Origin: Candidatus Jidaibacter acanthamoeba
GTDB taxonomy: Bacteria; Pseudomonadota; Alphaproteobacteria; Rickettsiales; Midichloriaceae
NCBI RefSeq assembly: GCF_000815465.1
Contig: NZ_JSWE01000092.1
Coordinates: 169,409-233,408, forward strand
Length of the DNA: 64,000 nt
Reading direction: 5' to 3'
The position numbers were made by a program, and so were the translations under genes. Positions 17,537 through 26,231 of the stretch are shown here, in pieces. The notes under the pieces were generated by a model. The model had not been told where the DNA came from, did not search any database, and saw nothing but the letters and a program-made list of their open reading frames with translations. Positions within the stretch are counted from its first letter, which is position 1, and every line of letters begins with the position of its first letter.

Positions 17537-18337
17537 ATGCCGAAAAAGATACAGCAAAACCAAATTTTAAGTAAACTAAAGCTTAATATTGACAGTGAAT
17601 TAAAGCAATTTGCAAAAGAGTATAAAAGAGAAAGCGATAAAGGGGAGCGGGACAAACATTACAACCCGGATGATGCTTTGGATGAGCTCAAGATATATCA
17701 TAAAAAAAAGATAATTAAGCATTTTGATGAATCTACAAAAAAAATGTTATGTGGCAGCACTTTAAGTTCTATGCTAAAAAAATTCGGTAAAAGAGGGAGA
17801 AAAGATATTTTAGAAGCTGTTAAAGAAATTCAAGATGAAGAGCTTGAGAAATCAGTCAAAAAAGCAGTTGATAAAATATCTAAATTTGAAAAAGAAGTTG
17901 ATAAAGCCATTGAAGGTATAGCTAAAGAAGTAGAGAGCTATAAAACAGAAAAAGATTCTAAGAGCTTTTTTGAAAAATACCGTACAGTAATTTTGAAAGC
18001 CGGAGCAGTTGCTATAGCTGCCGGTGCAGCATTTTTTGTAGCTGCTGCAATGGTCGGCATAGCTGCAAGTGCGGGAATAGTATTGCCGGGTTTAGGGCTG
18101 CTGGCTGGTGCTTCAGTTATAGCTGGGGGTTTAGGAATGATGGGAGGAGGAGTTAGTTTAATAACAGGGGTAGCTGCATCCGTGGCAGGGTTGAGCGCGG
18201 TTGCAGTACAATCCGTTATGACACCGAATGAATTTAAAGATATTGCAAGTGAGAAAGCTGAAATACTAAAAAGCTTTGCTAATGTAGCGATTGAGAAAGT
18301 TAAAGAATTAGGGGCTGAAAAAGGGCAGGGAAGATAA
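17537..18337 (+). CDS. Hypothetical protein with coiled coil and glycine-rich hydrophobic region
   Basis: 266 residues with a strong GGGGGAG ribosome binding site. Residues 1-150 are highly charged and helical (Lys/Glu-rich coiled coil). Residues 155-225 are an Ala/Gly/Val-rich hydrophobic stretch with repeated small-residue patterns, long enough for two membrane hairpins. The tail is helical and ends in GQGR. No signal peptide. This layout recalls secreted membrane-inserting proteins of intracellular bacteria, but no family is recognised. Confidence 0.75.
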   Translation: MPKKIQQNQILSKLKLNIDSELKQFAKEYKRESDKGERDKHYNPDDALDELKIYHKKKIIKHFDESTKKMLCGSTLSSMLKKFGKRGRKDILEAVKEIQDEELEKSVKKAVDKISKFEKEVDKAIEGIAKEVESYKTEKDSKSFFEKYRTVILKAGAVAIAAGAAFFVAAAMVGIAASAGIVLPGLGLLAGASVIAGGLGMMGGGVSLITGVAASVAGLSAVAVQSVMTPNEFKDIASEKAEILKSFANVAIEKVKELGAEKGQGR

Positions 18338-18412
18338 AGCAGCTTAGCTTTCATTTATAAAGAGTACAAAACAGCGGAAGGCTTAAAATACTTTCGTTTG
18401 TTATATCAAAAT

Positions 18413-18838
18413 TTATTTGGAAGTATCCAGGTCGATTTTAAATCCGATTGTAGGGCAAGGCATTTTAAATGCTGAGTTTTTTTCCTTAGCATAATCGGTA
18501 GGGTGTTTCTTAAAATGCTGAGTTTTTTCATATTCTTCGGCCATAATCTTATTATTAGGGCAAAGATTTTTTTGCTCTTCAAATATTAAATATAAATTGC
18601 TGCCTTCCTCTTCAAACATGGAAGGATTCTTAGTTTCTTTAAGTTTGGCCTTAGTATTAATCAGGTCTGAAGCATTTTCATGCACCATGTCTTTTTCCTG
18701 AGGAACTTTTAGATAATTAGTTTCCAGCTTAAGCTCCGGTAAATGTGAACCGATGGGATATGGGCAATCTTGAGCAAAACCGATGTTTAGCCATAAAGCT
18801 ATAAATATAAAAAACTTGGTAAAATGCTCAGACCTCAT
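18413..18838 (-). CDS. Exported hypothetical protein
   Basis: 141 residues. Residues 1-23 form a signal peptide (FFIFIALWLNIGFA, cleavage before QDCPYP), so the mature form of about 118 residues is periplasmic or secreted. It is rich in Lys, Glu and Pro and has four cysteines, three of them in Cys-Pro pairs (C25, C124 and others), which might form disulfides. It converges with the gene at 17537 and lies downstream of glpX on the same strand. No family recognised. Confidence 0.65.
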   Translation of the reverse strand: MRSEHFTKFFIFIALWLNIGFAQDCPYPIGSHLPELKLETNYLKVPQEKDMVHENASDLINTKAKLKETKNPSMFEEEGSNLYLIFEEQKNLCPNNKIMAEEYEKTQHFKKHPTDYAKEKNSAFKMPCPTIGFKIDLDTSK

Positions 18839-18892
18839 ATCGCTTGCCTGATTTAACTATATTATAACTAATTTATAATATAGAAGTTAAAG

Positions 18893-19873
18893 TTAAAGTT
18901 CACAAGCCTTATGATAAGAAATCATATTAGTAATTGATGAAATTAAAAGAGAATGATAGCTAAACCTTTCATCTTTATGTTGCTTTAATCCTTCCAGATA
19001 ATCTCCTGAAGTAATGCCAGTTGCAGCAAAAATAACCTCCCCTTGCACCATGTCATTAATTTCATAAACTTTGGTTGCATCTAAAATCCCCATGCGTTTA
19101 GCGCGCGCTTCTTCTATCTCATCCTTAAACAGTAATCTGCCTTGCATTTGCCCGCCCAACACTTTTAAAGCAGCTGCAGCCAGCACGCCTTCAGGAGCAC
19201 CGCCGATACCGATATAAAGATCGATTTCCGAGCTAGGTAGTGTGGTTGCCATTGCAGTCATTACATCCCCATCTTTGATCAGTTTCACTCTTGCACCGGC
19301 TTCTCTGATATCAGCTATGAGTTTATCATGACGAGGACGATTGAGCACACATACATGGAGATCATAAATTGAGCATTTTTTAGCGATGCTTAAGTTTTTT
19401 AAGTTTTGTTTTATAGAGTTATCTAAATGGATTACTCCAACCGGGAGACCGTTACCTACCGCTATTTTCTCCATATAAGTATCAGGTGCATGCAAGAAGC
19501 CGTTTTTATTGGTCATCGCCATAACGGAAATCGAATTAGGGGCATTATGAGCACATAATGTGGTTCCTTCCAGTGGATCAAGCGCTATATCAAGCTCTAC
19601 TCCTCCTCTACCTACCTGCTCACCGATATATAGCATGGGAGCTTCATCTCTTTCGCCTTCTCCGATTGCAACCACTCCGCTTATATCAAGTTCATTTAAT
19701 GCGCTTCGCATTGCATTAACCGCCGCTTGATCGGCCGCCTTCTCATCACCTTTGCCTATCCAGCTATAACAGGCTCTTGCAGCTGCTTTGGTTGCTTTTA
19801 ATATGCCTACATGCAGTCTTTCGTTTAGCATTTCTACTTGCTCATTAAAAATTTGCTTAATCGGAGCTTTCAT
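18893..19873 (-). CDS. glpX: Class II fructose-1,6-bisphosphatase GlpX
   Basis: 326 residues, normal length. Metal-binding and substrate motifs are visible: AIGEGERDEAPML (about 65-77), DPLEGTT (about 98-104) and GIGGAPEG (about 222-229). It hydrolyses fructose 1,6-bisphosphate in gluconeogenesis and, in some alphaproteobacteria, sedoheptulose 1,7-bisphosphate. It is divergent from rpe, a pentose-phosphate enzyme, so the two may together supply pentose phosphates without a full glycolysis. Confidence 0.97.
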   Translation of the reverse strand: MKAPIKQIFNEQVEMLNERLHVGILKATKAAARACYSWIGKGDEKAADQAAVNAMRSALNELDISGVVAIGEGERDEAPMLYIGEQVGRGGVELDIALDPLEGTTLCAHNAPNSISVMAMTNKNGFLHAPDTYMEKIAVGNGLPVGVIHLDNSIKQNLKNLSIAKKCSIYDLHVCVLNRPRHDKLIADIREAGARVKLIKDGDVMTAMATTLPSSEIDLYIGIGGAPEGVLAAAALKVLGGQMQGRLLFKDEIEEARAKRMGILDATKVYEINDMVQGEVIFAATGITSGDYLEGLKQHKDERFSYHSLLISSITNMISYHKACEL

Positions 19874-19953
19874 TTAATATTAATATTTATAGAAAATCAG
19901 TTAGAATTTTATTATCATTGAAATAGCTAAAAGTCAAAATTTTAAGAGAAACT

Positions 19954-20604
19954 ATGCAACTTAAAATTGCTCCATCCATACTTTCAAGTGACTTCGCAAT
20001 TTTAGGCGAAGAAGTAAAGCGTATCACTGAGGCTGGCGCGGATTATATCCATATTGATGTTATGGACGGAAGCTTTGTTCCGAGTATTACTCTTGGTTCA
20101 AATGTGGTTAAATCAATCAGAAAATATAGTCCGCTTCCTTTTGATGTTCATTTAATGGTGAGTAACCCGGAACAACATGTTGAACAATTCGCGCAAGCCG
20201 GGGCCGATATTATTACTTTTCATGCGGAAGCCACAGTTCATATTGATAGGTTAATTGATAAAATTCATTCTTTAGGGAAGAAAGCAGGTATATCGTTAGT
20301 GCCAAGTAGCGATGAATCAATACTTAATTATTTATACAATAAAATTGATTCAATTCTTGTAATGACCGTGAATCCAGGGTTCGGCGGACAAAGTTTTATT
20401 GCATCTCAACTGAATAAGATAAAAAATATCAGGCGGAAAATAATTGAGTCAAAGCGGAATATTGATCTTCAAGTTGATGGCGGAATTAATGATTCTACTG
20501 CGAAAATGTGTAAAGAAGCGGGTGCAAACATTGTGATTGCGGGAAGTTATATATTTAAGGATCGAAACTATGCGGCAAATATTCAATCTTTAAAACAGGT
20601 TTAA
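19954..20604 (+). CDS. rpe: Ribulose-phosphate 3-epimerase
   Basis: 216 residues of a TIM barrel interconverting ribulose 5-phosphate and xylulose 5-phosphate. Signature segments are APSILSSDF (about 6-14), HIDVMDGSFVP, HLMV and VMTVNPGFGGQSF, all intact. Its start is 80 bp from the divergent glpX start, and it ends 7 bp before the convergent rpoN gene, leaving no room for a separate terminator. Confidence 0.97.
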   Translation: MQLKIAPSILSSDFAILGEEVKRITEAGADYIHIDVMDGSFVPSITLGSNVVKSIRKYSPLPFDVHLMVSNPEQHVEQFAQAGADIITFHAEATVHIDRLIDKIHSLGKKAGISLVPSSDESILNYLYNKIDSILVMTVNPGFGGQSFIASQLNKIKNIRRKIIESKRNIDLQVDGGINDSTAKMCKEAGANIVIAGSYIFKDRNYAANIQSLKQV

Positions 20605-20611
20605 ACTTCTT

Positions 20612-21964
20612 TTAAGAAGCTGCTGCTTTTAAACGTTTGCGTTGGTGAGATGACGGGATATTCATCGCTTCTCTGTACTTAGTTACCGTGCGTCTTGAGA
20701 TATCTATTCCTCTTGATTGTAATATTGCGGAAATTTTATCATCGGCCAGTACCTCTTTCGCTTGCTCATCTTCAATCAATTCTTTGATCTTGTTTTTAAT
20801 TGTGCTTGAGGAGTAAATGTTTTCTGCGAAATTAGATTTAATTTTACTTGTAAAAAAGTATTTAATCTCAAAAGTACCGATTACAGTTGCGATAGTTTTA
20901 TTACTTATTCTACTTATCGTGCTTTCGTGAAGGTTGGTTTTTTTGGCGATATCCGCAAGAGTCATAGGTTTTAAATAGTTTATTCCTTTTTCAAAAAATT
21001 CATATTGTTCCTCTGCGATGGCTGAAGTGACTTGAAATATGGTGTTAGCTCTCTGCTCGAGCGCTCGTGCGATAAACATAGCATCATGAAATCTATGCTT
21101 ACAAAAAATTATGTCATCTTTAGTCTTTAAATTTTCTAATGTTTCTTTGTATAAATTGCTGTTTAAGTTAATGCTCGGGAGGTGTTCATTATTTAACTTA
21201 ACTACAAGGTTAGCATGTGTATCAAAAAATATGAAAGCATCAGGGACTAATGTCTGTGTTATGTGGGTAAAAAAATTCCTACCTGGTTTCGGGTCAAGTT
21301 TCTTAATTGAAGCCATTCTTATTTTAAATTCTTCCAAGGTAATTTTAAACATTTTTATGAGCTTATTAATCTCTCCTTTTGCTATACCTTCAAGGTTCGC
21401 TAGAATATTTGCAAAAACTTCATCGTATATACCCTTTTCCTTAAGCTGTAAGCTTAAACATTCCTGTAGGTTTCGTGCATAGGCGCCTATCGGATCAAGC
21501 TTATAGAGCTTATTTAATACTGCTTCCGCTTCTGCTGTTTCGCACTTGAAAGTCGTAGCTATTTCTGAAATATTTTCGGTTAAGTAGCCGTTATCATCTA
21601 AGGAATCAGTAAACCTTACCGCAATTAGTTTTTCTTTATTATCATGTATCGTAATAAAAATTTGATCAATCAAGTGTTGTTTTAGAGTGATCTGATTATC
21701 TACTATTCGACTAATATAATCTTCTCTAAAATTACCATCATTTTCTTTGGTTCGGGCGCTTTCATAGCGGTGTTCTTCAAAATTTTCCTTAGCCCCTAAA
21801 CCGGCACCTTCGGGAAAATCAATAAACGGGTTTTCAAGAATTTGAGTATCTACAAATTCTTTTAGTTCAATCGTGTTCATTTGCAGAATTTTTAATGATT
21901 GCTGCAACTGTTTAGTCATTGCCAAACTTTGAACGGTTTTAACCGTAAGTTTTTGATTAAGCAT
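20612..21964 (-). CDS. rpoN: RNA polymerase sigma-54 factor
   Basis: 450 residues with the three expected parts: the Gln/Leu-rich activator region (QLQQSLKILQMN, about 18-30, then ENPF), the core-binding region, and the DNA-binding part with a helix-turn-helix and the RpoN box RRTVTKYREA at 424-433. Sigma-54 promoters need ATP-using activators; none is encoded here. In many Rickettsiales rpoN is missing, so its presence suggests a less reduced genome, perhaps with flagellar or stress functions. Confidence 0.96.
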   Translation of the reverse strand: MLNQKLTVKTVQSLAMTKQLQQSLKILQMNTIELKEFVDTQILENPFIDFPEGAGLGAKENFEEHRYESARTKENDGNFREDYISRIVDNQITLKQHLIDQIFITIHDNKEKLIAVRFTDSLDDNGYLTENISEIATTFKCETAEAEAVLNKLYKLDPIGAYARNLQECLSLQLKEKGIYDEVFANILANLEGIAKGEINKLIKMFKITLEEFKIRMASIKKLDPKPGRNFFTHITQTLVPDAFIFFDTHANLVVKLNNEHLPSINLNSNLYKETLENLKTKDDIIFCKHRFHDAMFIARALEQRANTIFQVTSAIAEEQYEFFEKGINYLKPMTLADIAKKTNLHESTISRISNKTIATVIGTFEIKYFFTSKIKSNFAENIYSSSTIKNKIKELIEDEQAKEVLADDKISAILQSRGIDISRRTVTKYREAMNIPSSHQRKRLKAAAS

Positions 21965-22042
21965 TGATTTTTATAATATTCCACCCCTTATAACTTAGAG
22001 GCTATTATACTTTAAAATATATGTCCAGAGTATTTATAAAAC

Positions 22043-23356
22043 CTAGCTCTTGCGGCTGAAATCTATTTTATACTCTTGTAAACCTATATTTAAAATCGGG
22101 TAAAAAACTAACTTACCGTCCTTGAATAATCCTGGAGTAGTATATAGTAGTTTAGCAGGTAACTTCTCACTAAATTTGTTATAATTTTCTACTGTTGCTT
22201 CTAGTGTTTCATTGTTATAAGGAAGTTTGAAAACCGTTCTTTTTTTTATCCAGGTTTTAAGAGTTTTAAGTCCTTGTTGATTTAGTGCTCCTACAGAAAG
22301 CTCTTCCGTGACTTTGATTTCATACCTTTTATCCCAAATTGTTTCCTGATGAGGAATAAGCTTCTTTATATGCTCTACAGCTTTTAATTCTCTGTAAAAC
22401 AACAAAGCTTCAGCTTTAGCCTTTATTTCACAACCCCATAATGTTTTTATAAAACTTTTGTTTTCCATAATTAAATTATATAATAATTTTAAGCTTTCAA
22501 GTCGGGGAGGGTAATGATTGCCGCTTACTCGGTTTAGTGTTTTCGTTAAAATTCTAAGCGCTATTTCCTCATCAAGCTTTAAAAATTCTGCCTTATTTAA
22601 ATATATTTCTCCGAATTTGCCCTCATAGGATATTTCTTCATACACCTTATTTGAATGGCTATTTAAAAAGCTTTTAGCTCTTGTGGAATTTTTAGCGAGT
22701 AAATTCAATCTTGATATTATAAGCTGTTTTTCCGGTAATGCGTTAATCAGCTTCCTGATTTTAGAGCGCTCGTATTTTTCGTTTAAGTTGGAAGGATCAT
22801 TTACCCATTCCCATTCTGCATATGTTAAAGTTGCCTCAATTTCTTCTCTGGAAAACGAAAGGAGAGGGCGCAGTATGCTTATATTATTTATTTCATAATG
22901 CATCGGTATGCCGGTAAGCCCGTCTATTCCCGTGCCGCGGAATATACGCATCAACACTGTTTCCGCTTGATCATTTCTATTATGTGCGGTAAGTAGGTAT
23001 TTAATATTATTTTTTTTGCAAAAGTTGGTGAGCAAATTATATCTCTCTTCTCTTGCAATCGCATGAAGATTAGCTTTAGGCTTTTTCGTATGGAAAGTTA
23101 ATATCTCTGTTCTCAGCTCTTTCTCTAAGAGTCTTTTTCTTACCGATTCCGCTTCAATTGTAGATTCTTGCCTAAATTTATGATCAACAATTAAGCAGAT
23201 TATCTCGGTATTTGTGGCTTTAGCCCACTCTCTGCATAAGTATGTAAGGCACATGCTATCCGCTCCGCCCGATACTGCAATTGCAATTCTATCAACTTGT
23301 TTATGTTCTAATAAGCTTCTAATCTCAGCTTCAAATATAGAGAAATCTATAATCAT
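22043..23356 (-). CDS. tilS: tRNA(Ile)-lysidine synthase
   Basis: 437 residues. The ATP-pyrophosphatase P-loop SGGADS is at 29-34, with HNRNDQAETVLMR (about 121-133) typical of TilS. The enzyme adds lysine to C34 of the CAU anticodon of a tRNA-Ile precursor so that it reads AUA. The C-terminal region of about 200 residues fits the longer form with an extra domain. It lies 78 bp upstream of rpoN on the same strand. In many bacteria ftsH follows tilS; it does not here. Confidence 0.95.
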   Translation of the reverse strand: MIIDFSIFEAEIRSLLEHKQVDRIAIAVSGGADSMCLTYLCREWAKATNTEIICLIVDHKFRQESTIEAESVRKRLLEKELRTEILTFHTKKPKANLHAIAREERYNLLTNFCKKNNIKYLLTAHNRNDQAETVLMRIFRGTGIDGLTGIPMHYEINNISILRPLLSFSREEIEATLTYAEWEWVNDPSNLNEKYERSKIRKLINALPEKQLIISRLNLLAKNSTRAKSFLNSHSNKVYEEISYEGKFGEIYLNKAEFLKLDEEIALRILTKTLNRVSGNHYPPRLESLKLLYNLIMENKSFIKTLWGCEIKAKAEALLFYRELKAVEHIKKLIPHQETIWDKRYEIKVTEELSVGALNQQGLKTLKTWIKKRTVFKLPYNNETLEATVENYNKFSEKLPAKLLYTTPGLFKDGKLVFYPILNIGLQEYKIDFSRKS

Positions 23357-23652
23357 TTATTAATTCTATATAATTTTATTAAAAGAATTATAAGTGAAAC
23401 ACTCATTTTTAACAATATTTACTGCTTAATAATAAGAAAATAAACTCATGTGAAATTGTAGTATTTATCTTTGGATAACGATAAATAATAATTTGCATTT
23501 AGGATTATATTTTATGTATACATTATAATATATTAACGGCAATGCAAAATATAAGATGGAGTAATGTAAATTAATATGAAATAATAATAGATATAAATAC
23601 AGTGTATTTTTAATTGATTATAATAAATATAAAAAACTAATATCAGTAACTA

Positions 23653-24015
23653 ATGAGAAAAATTGTTCTAGTAGAAGATAATGAAATTAATGCTAAGCTT
23701 ATTAGAGACTTTTTAAAATTTAAGGGTTATGATGTAATTATTGTAACAAGTGGATTGGATGCCAAAGAAATTGTGCTTAAAGAGTTACCTAAGCTTATTT
23801 TAATGGATATTCAGCTTTTTGGAATGTCAGGTATTGAAGCTGCTAAATCTATCAAGGAGGATCCGATTTTGAAAAATATCCCGATTATAGCGGTCTCTGC
23901 ATTTTCTAAAGAGAAACTTGAAGAAAAAGATCTTTCGGAATTTTTTATAGACTATGTTGAAAAACCGATAGATTTCCAAAGCTTCGGCTTAAAAATAGAA
24001 AAGTTTATGGTTTGA
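23653..24015 (+). CDS. divK: Single-domain response regulator DivK
   Basis: 120 residues forming one receiver domain. The acidic pocket is E8/D9, the phosphoacceptor is D52 (LILMDIQ), and the conserved Thr/Ser and Lys are in VSAFS and EKPID. In Caulobacter DivK links the PleC and DivJ kinases to cell-cycle and polarity control. Direct adjacency (3 bp) to a PleD homologue supports the name. The 296 bp upstream hold no gene and are very AT-rich, so a promoter there is likely but not identifiable by eye. Confidence 0.9.
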   Translation: MRKIVLVEDNEINAKLIRDFLKFKGYDVIIVTSGLDAKEIVLKELPKLILMDIQLFGMSGIEAAKSIKEDPILKNIPIIAVSAFSKEKLEEKDLSEFFIDYVEKPIDFQSFGLKIEKFMV

Positions 24016-24018
24016 AAA

Positions 24019-25398
24019 ATGACAGCAAAAATCTTAGTAGTCGATGATATAGTATTTAATGTCAAATTGCTGGAAACCAAGCTAAAACAGGAATATTATG
24101 AAGTATTCGTGGCAAATAACGGGGTGGAAGCAGTTAAAAAAGCTAAGGAGCTTAACCCGGATATTATTTTAATGGATGTCATGATGCCGGAAATGGATGG
24201 CATTGAAGCAACAAAAATAATAAAAAATGACCCGAATACTATGCATATTCCTATCATAATCGTGACCGCGTTGAATGCGCAGGAAGATAAGGTAAACGGC
24301 TTAAGTGCAGGTGCTGATGACTTTTTAACCAAACCTATTAATGATCATGCGCTTATTACCCGTATTAAATCATTGCTCAGATTAAAATTCATGATGGATG
24401 AGCTGAGGGCAAGGCATGTTACCAGCAACCAACTCGGGGTAGGTGAAGAAATCATTATCGATGAAAGCAATAAGATTGAAGGGGCGAAAGTAATCTTAGT
24501 TGATGATGATGTTGCACAAGCAAAAAAAATTAAAGAAAAATTAAATTCCGCAGGAATCAGCGTTGATATAGTCACTGAGGAGCAGGAAACTTTAAGCTTA
24601 GCTGAAAAAAACAACTATGGGCTATTTATAATAAGTACCCAGCTTATAGATTCAGATGGGTTAAGACTATGCTCTCATATTAAAAATCATGACAAGCTTA
24701 GAGGTATTCCAATTTTAATTATAGTTGAAGAGGCTGACGAGAAGACTTTAACTAAGGGCCTGGAAATGGGAGTGAATGATTATCTGCTTTACCCGGTGGA
24801 ATCAAATGAGCTTTTGGCCAGAACTACTACGCAAATTAAAAGAAAGAATTATCAGGATGCGTTAAGGGAAAATTATATACATAATCTTTCTCTATCCGTA
24901 ATTGATCAATTAACTAATCTTTATAACCGCCGATATTTTGATATTCATATAAAAAACCTGGTTACTAATGCAGCTTCCACCGGGAAAAGCTTATCTTTAA
25001 TCATGCTGGATATCGATCACTTTAAAAATATAAACGACACCTATGGTCACCAAGCCGGGGATGTTATCATACAAGAGGTTGCAAGGAGAATTCTGCTCGG
25101 CGTAAGGCCTACCGATTTAAGTGCCAGGTACGGCGGAGAAGAGTTTGTAGTTATATTACCTGATACTAAACTTGAAGATGCGATTAAAGTTAGTGAAAGA
25201 ATTAGGCAGTCAGTTGAGATGTATCCGCTTACTACCGTGGATTCCTTAGAAATTAAGTGTACGTTAAGTTTAGGTGTTAGTGCTTTAAACAGTGATGATT
25301 CCCCTGAAAATCTTTTAAAAAGGGCGGATCAATGCTTATATAAAGCTAAAGAAGGCGGAAGAAACAGGGTGGTTGCCGAGGAAGCTTTTTTCACCTGA
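24019..25398 (+). CDS. pleD: Diguanylate cyclase response regulator PleD
   Basis: 459 residues: receiver 1 (1-120, phosphoacceptor D53), a degenerate receiver 2 (about 155-275) and a GGDEF domain. The active-site motif is GGEEF at 372-376, a form known to be active. An RPTD inhibitory site (363-366) sits exactly five residues before it, so feedback inhibition by c-di-GMP is expected. PleD makes c-di-GMP when phosphorylated. It follows divK by 3 bp and is probably transcribed with it; a STAS protein follows after 46 bp. Confidence 0.95.
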   Translation: MTAKILVVDDIVFNVKLLETKLKQEYYEVFVANNGVEAVKKAKELNPDIILMDVMMPEMDGIEATKIIKNDPNTMHIPIIIVTALNAQEDKVNGLSAGADDFLTKPINDHALITRIKSLLRLKFMMDELRARHVTSNQLGVGEEIIIDESNKIEGAKVILVDDDVAQAKKIKEKLNSAGISVDIVTEEQETLSLAEKNNYGLFIISTQLIDSDGLRLCSHIKNHDKLRGIPILIIVEEADEKTLTKGLEMGVNDYLLYPVESNELLARTTTQIKRKNYQDALRENYIHNLSLSVIDQLTNLYNRRYFDIHIKNLVTNAASTGKSLSLIMLDIDHFKNINDTYGHQAGDVIIQEVARRILLGVRPTDLSARYGGEEFVVILPDTKLEDAIKVSERIRQSVEMYPLTTVDSLEIKCTLSLGVSALNSDDSPENLLKRADQCLYKAKEGGRNRVVAEEAFFT

Positions 25399-25444
25399 TT
25401 TTTAATAATTTAAACAAGTATAAAAAAACAGCTATATAAATGAT

Positions 25445-25747
25445 ATGGAATATACATATAAAGAAGAAGAGCAGGGTATAAAATTAAAGTTAACGGGAAA
25501 GTTTACTTTCACGGATAATAAAGCTTTTCTATCCTTTATAGAAGATACTATTGCTAAAAATTTTAATACTCTTTTTATTGACCTTGCAGGGGTGGATTTT
25601 ATTGATTCGGCAGCCCTTGGTATTTTATTGCTTACCAGAGATAAATGCGCAAATACTAATATCAAATTAATTTTATGCAGTCCGGAAGGGCAAGTTAAGC
25701 AAATGTTTAAAATTTCCAAGTTCGACCGGCTGTTTGATATACGGTAG
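25445..25747 (+). CDS. STAS-domain protein (anti-sigma-factor antagonist-like)
   Basis: 100 residues forming a single STAS domain. The core IDLAGVDFIDSAALGILL (about 40-57) contains the conserved Ser that partner kinases phosphorylate in SpoIIAA/RsbV-type proteins. No anti-sigma kinase is nearby. It lies 46 bp after pleD on the same strand, so it may share its transcript and feed a partner-switching circuit. Alternative: a lipid-transport STAS (MlaB-like), less likely without mla genes. Confidence 0.85.
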   Translation: MEYTYKEEEQGIKLKLTGKFTFTDNKAFLSFIEDTIAKNFNTLFIDLAGVDFIDSAALGILLLTRDKCANTNIKLILCSPEGQVKQMFKISKFDRLFDIR

Positions 25748-26231
25748 TCGGGTTGCTGGTGTATGACACAGTTTTATTAGATTTATTTTAAGCTTTCCTT
25801 ATTGAGAACGAGTTCATTATTATAGGAATTTAAGGATGTTCAAAGTATGATTTTATACCGATAACAAACGCCTGGAATTGTGTAAAATATAAGCTTCTAA
25901 GTATAGCGGCACCACACCCCTCCTAGCCTCTACTTCGGGTGCCAGCTCATAAAAAACTCTTAATTGATTTTTATACATACTTAATATTTGTTTAATTGAT
26001 TTGCAGTACTCCAGAGAAAATATTTGCTTAATAATGCACAATGGCTGGAGGATAAAGAAGCTGCTAAGCGAATCACTATAGATCGTGGAGTGTCTTCAAG
26101 ATTCTGAAAATATAGAACTGATTTTGCATTTGTGATGTTATAAGGATATGAATCACTTTTTTTATTAAACCATTATTAATTTTATGTTATTATATTACTG
26201 TTATGGGAAATTTGTAGTAATGGGGCGAGTG
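25748..26231. other. Gene-poor gap with an IS982-like scrap
   Basis: Nothing convincing is encoded. A 62-codon minus-strand frame at 25853-26041 has no ribosome site or family. At about 26033-26095 the minus strand resembles the IS982-type remnant at 27759-27950 (shared AATGCACAATRGCYGGARG plus a similar flank), suggesting a second, shorter fragment of the same insertion sequence. Confidence 0.4.

Noticed and set aside
25853-26041. 62-codon minus-strand frame in the gap after the STAS gene
   Set aside because: No ribosome site, no family, and it overlaps part of an IS982-like scrap. Kept only as part of the gap description.
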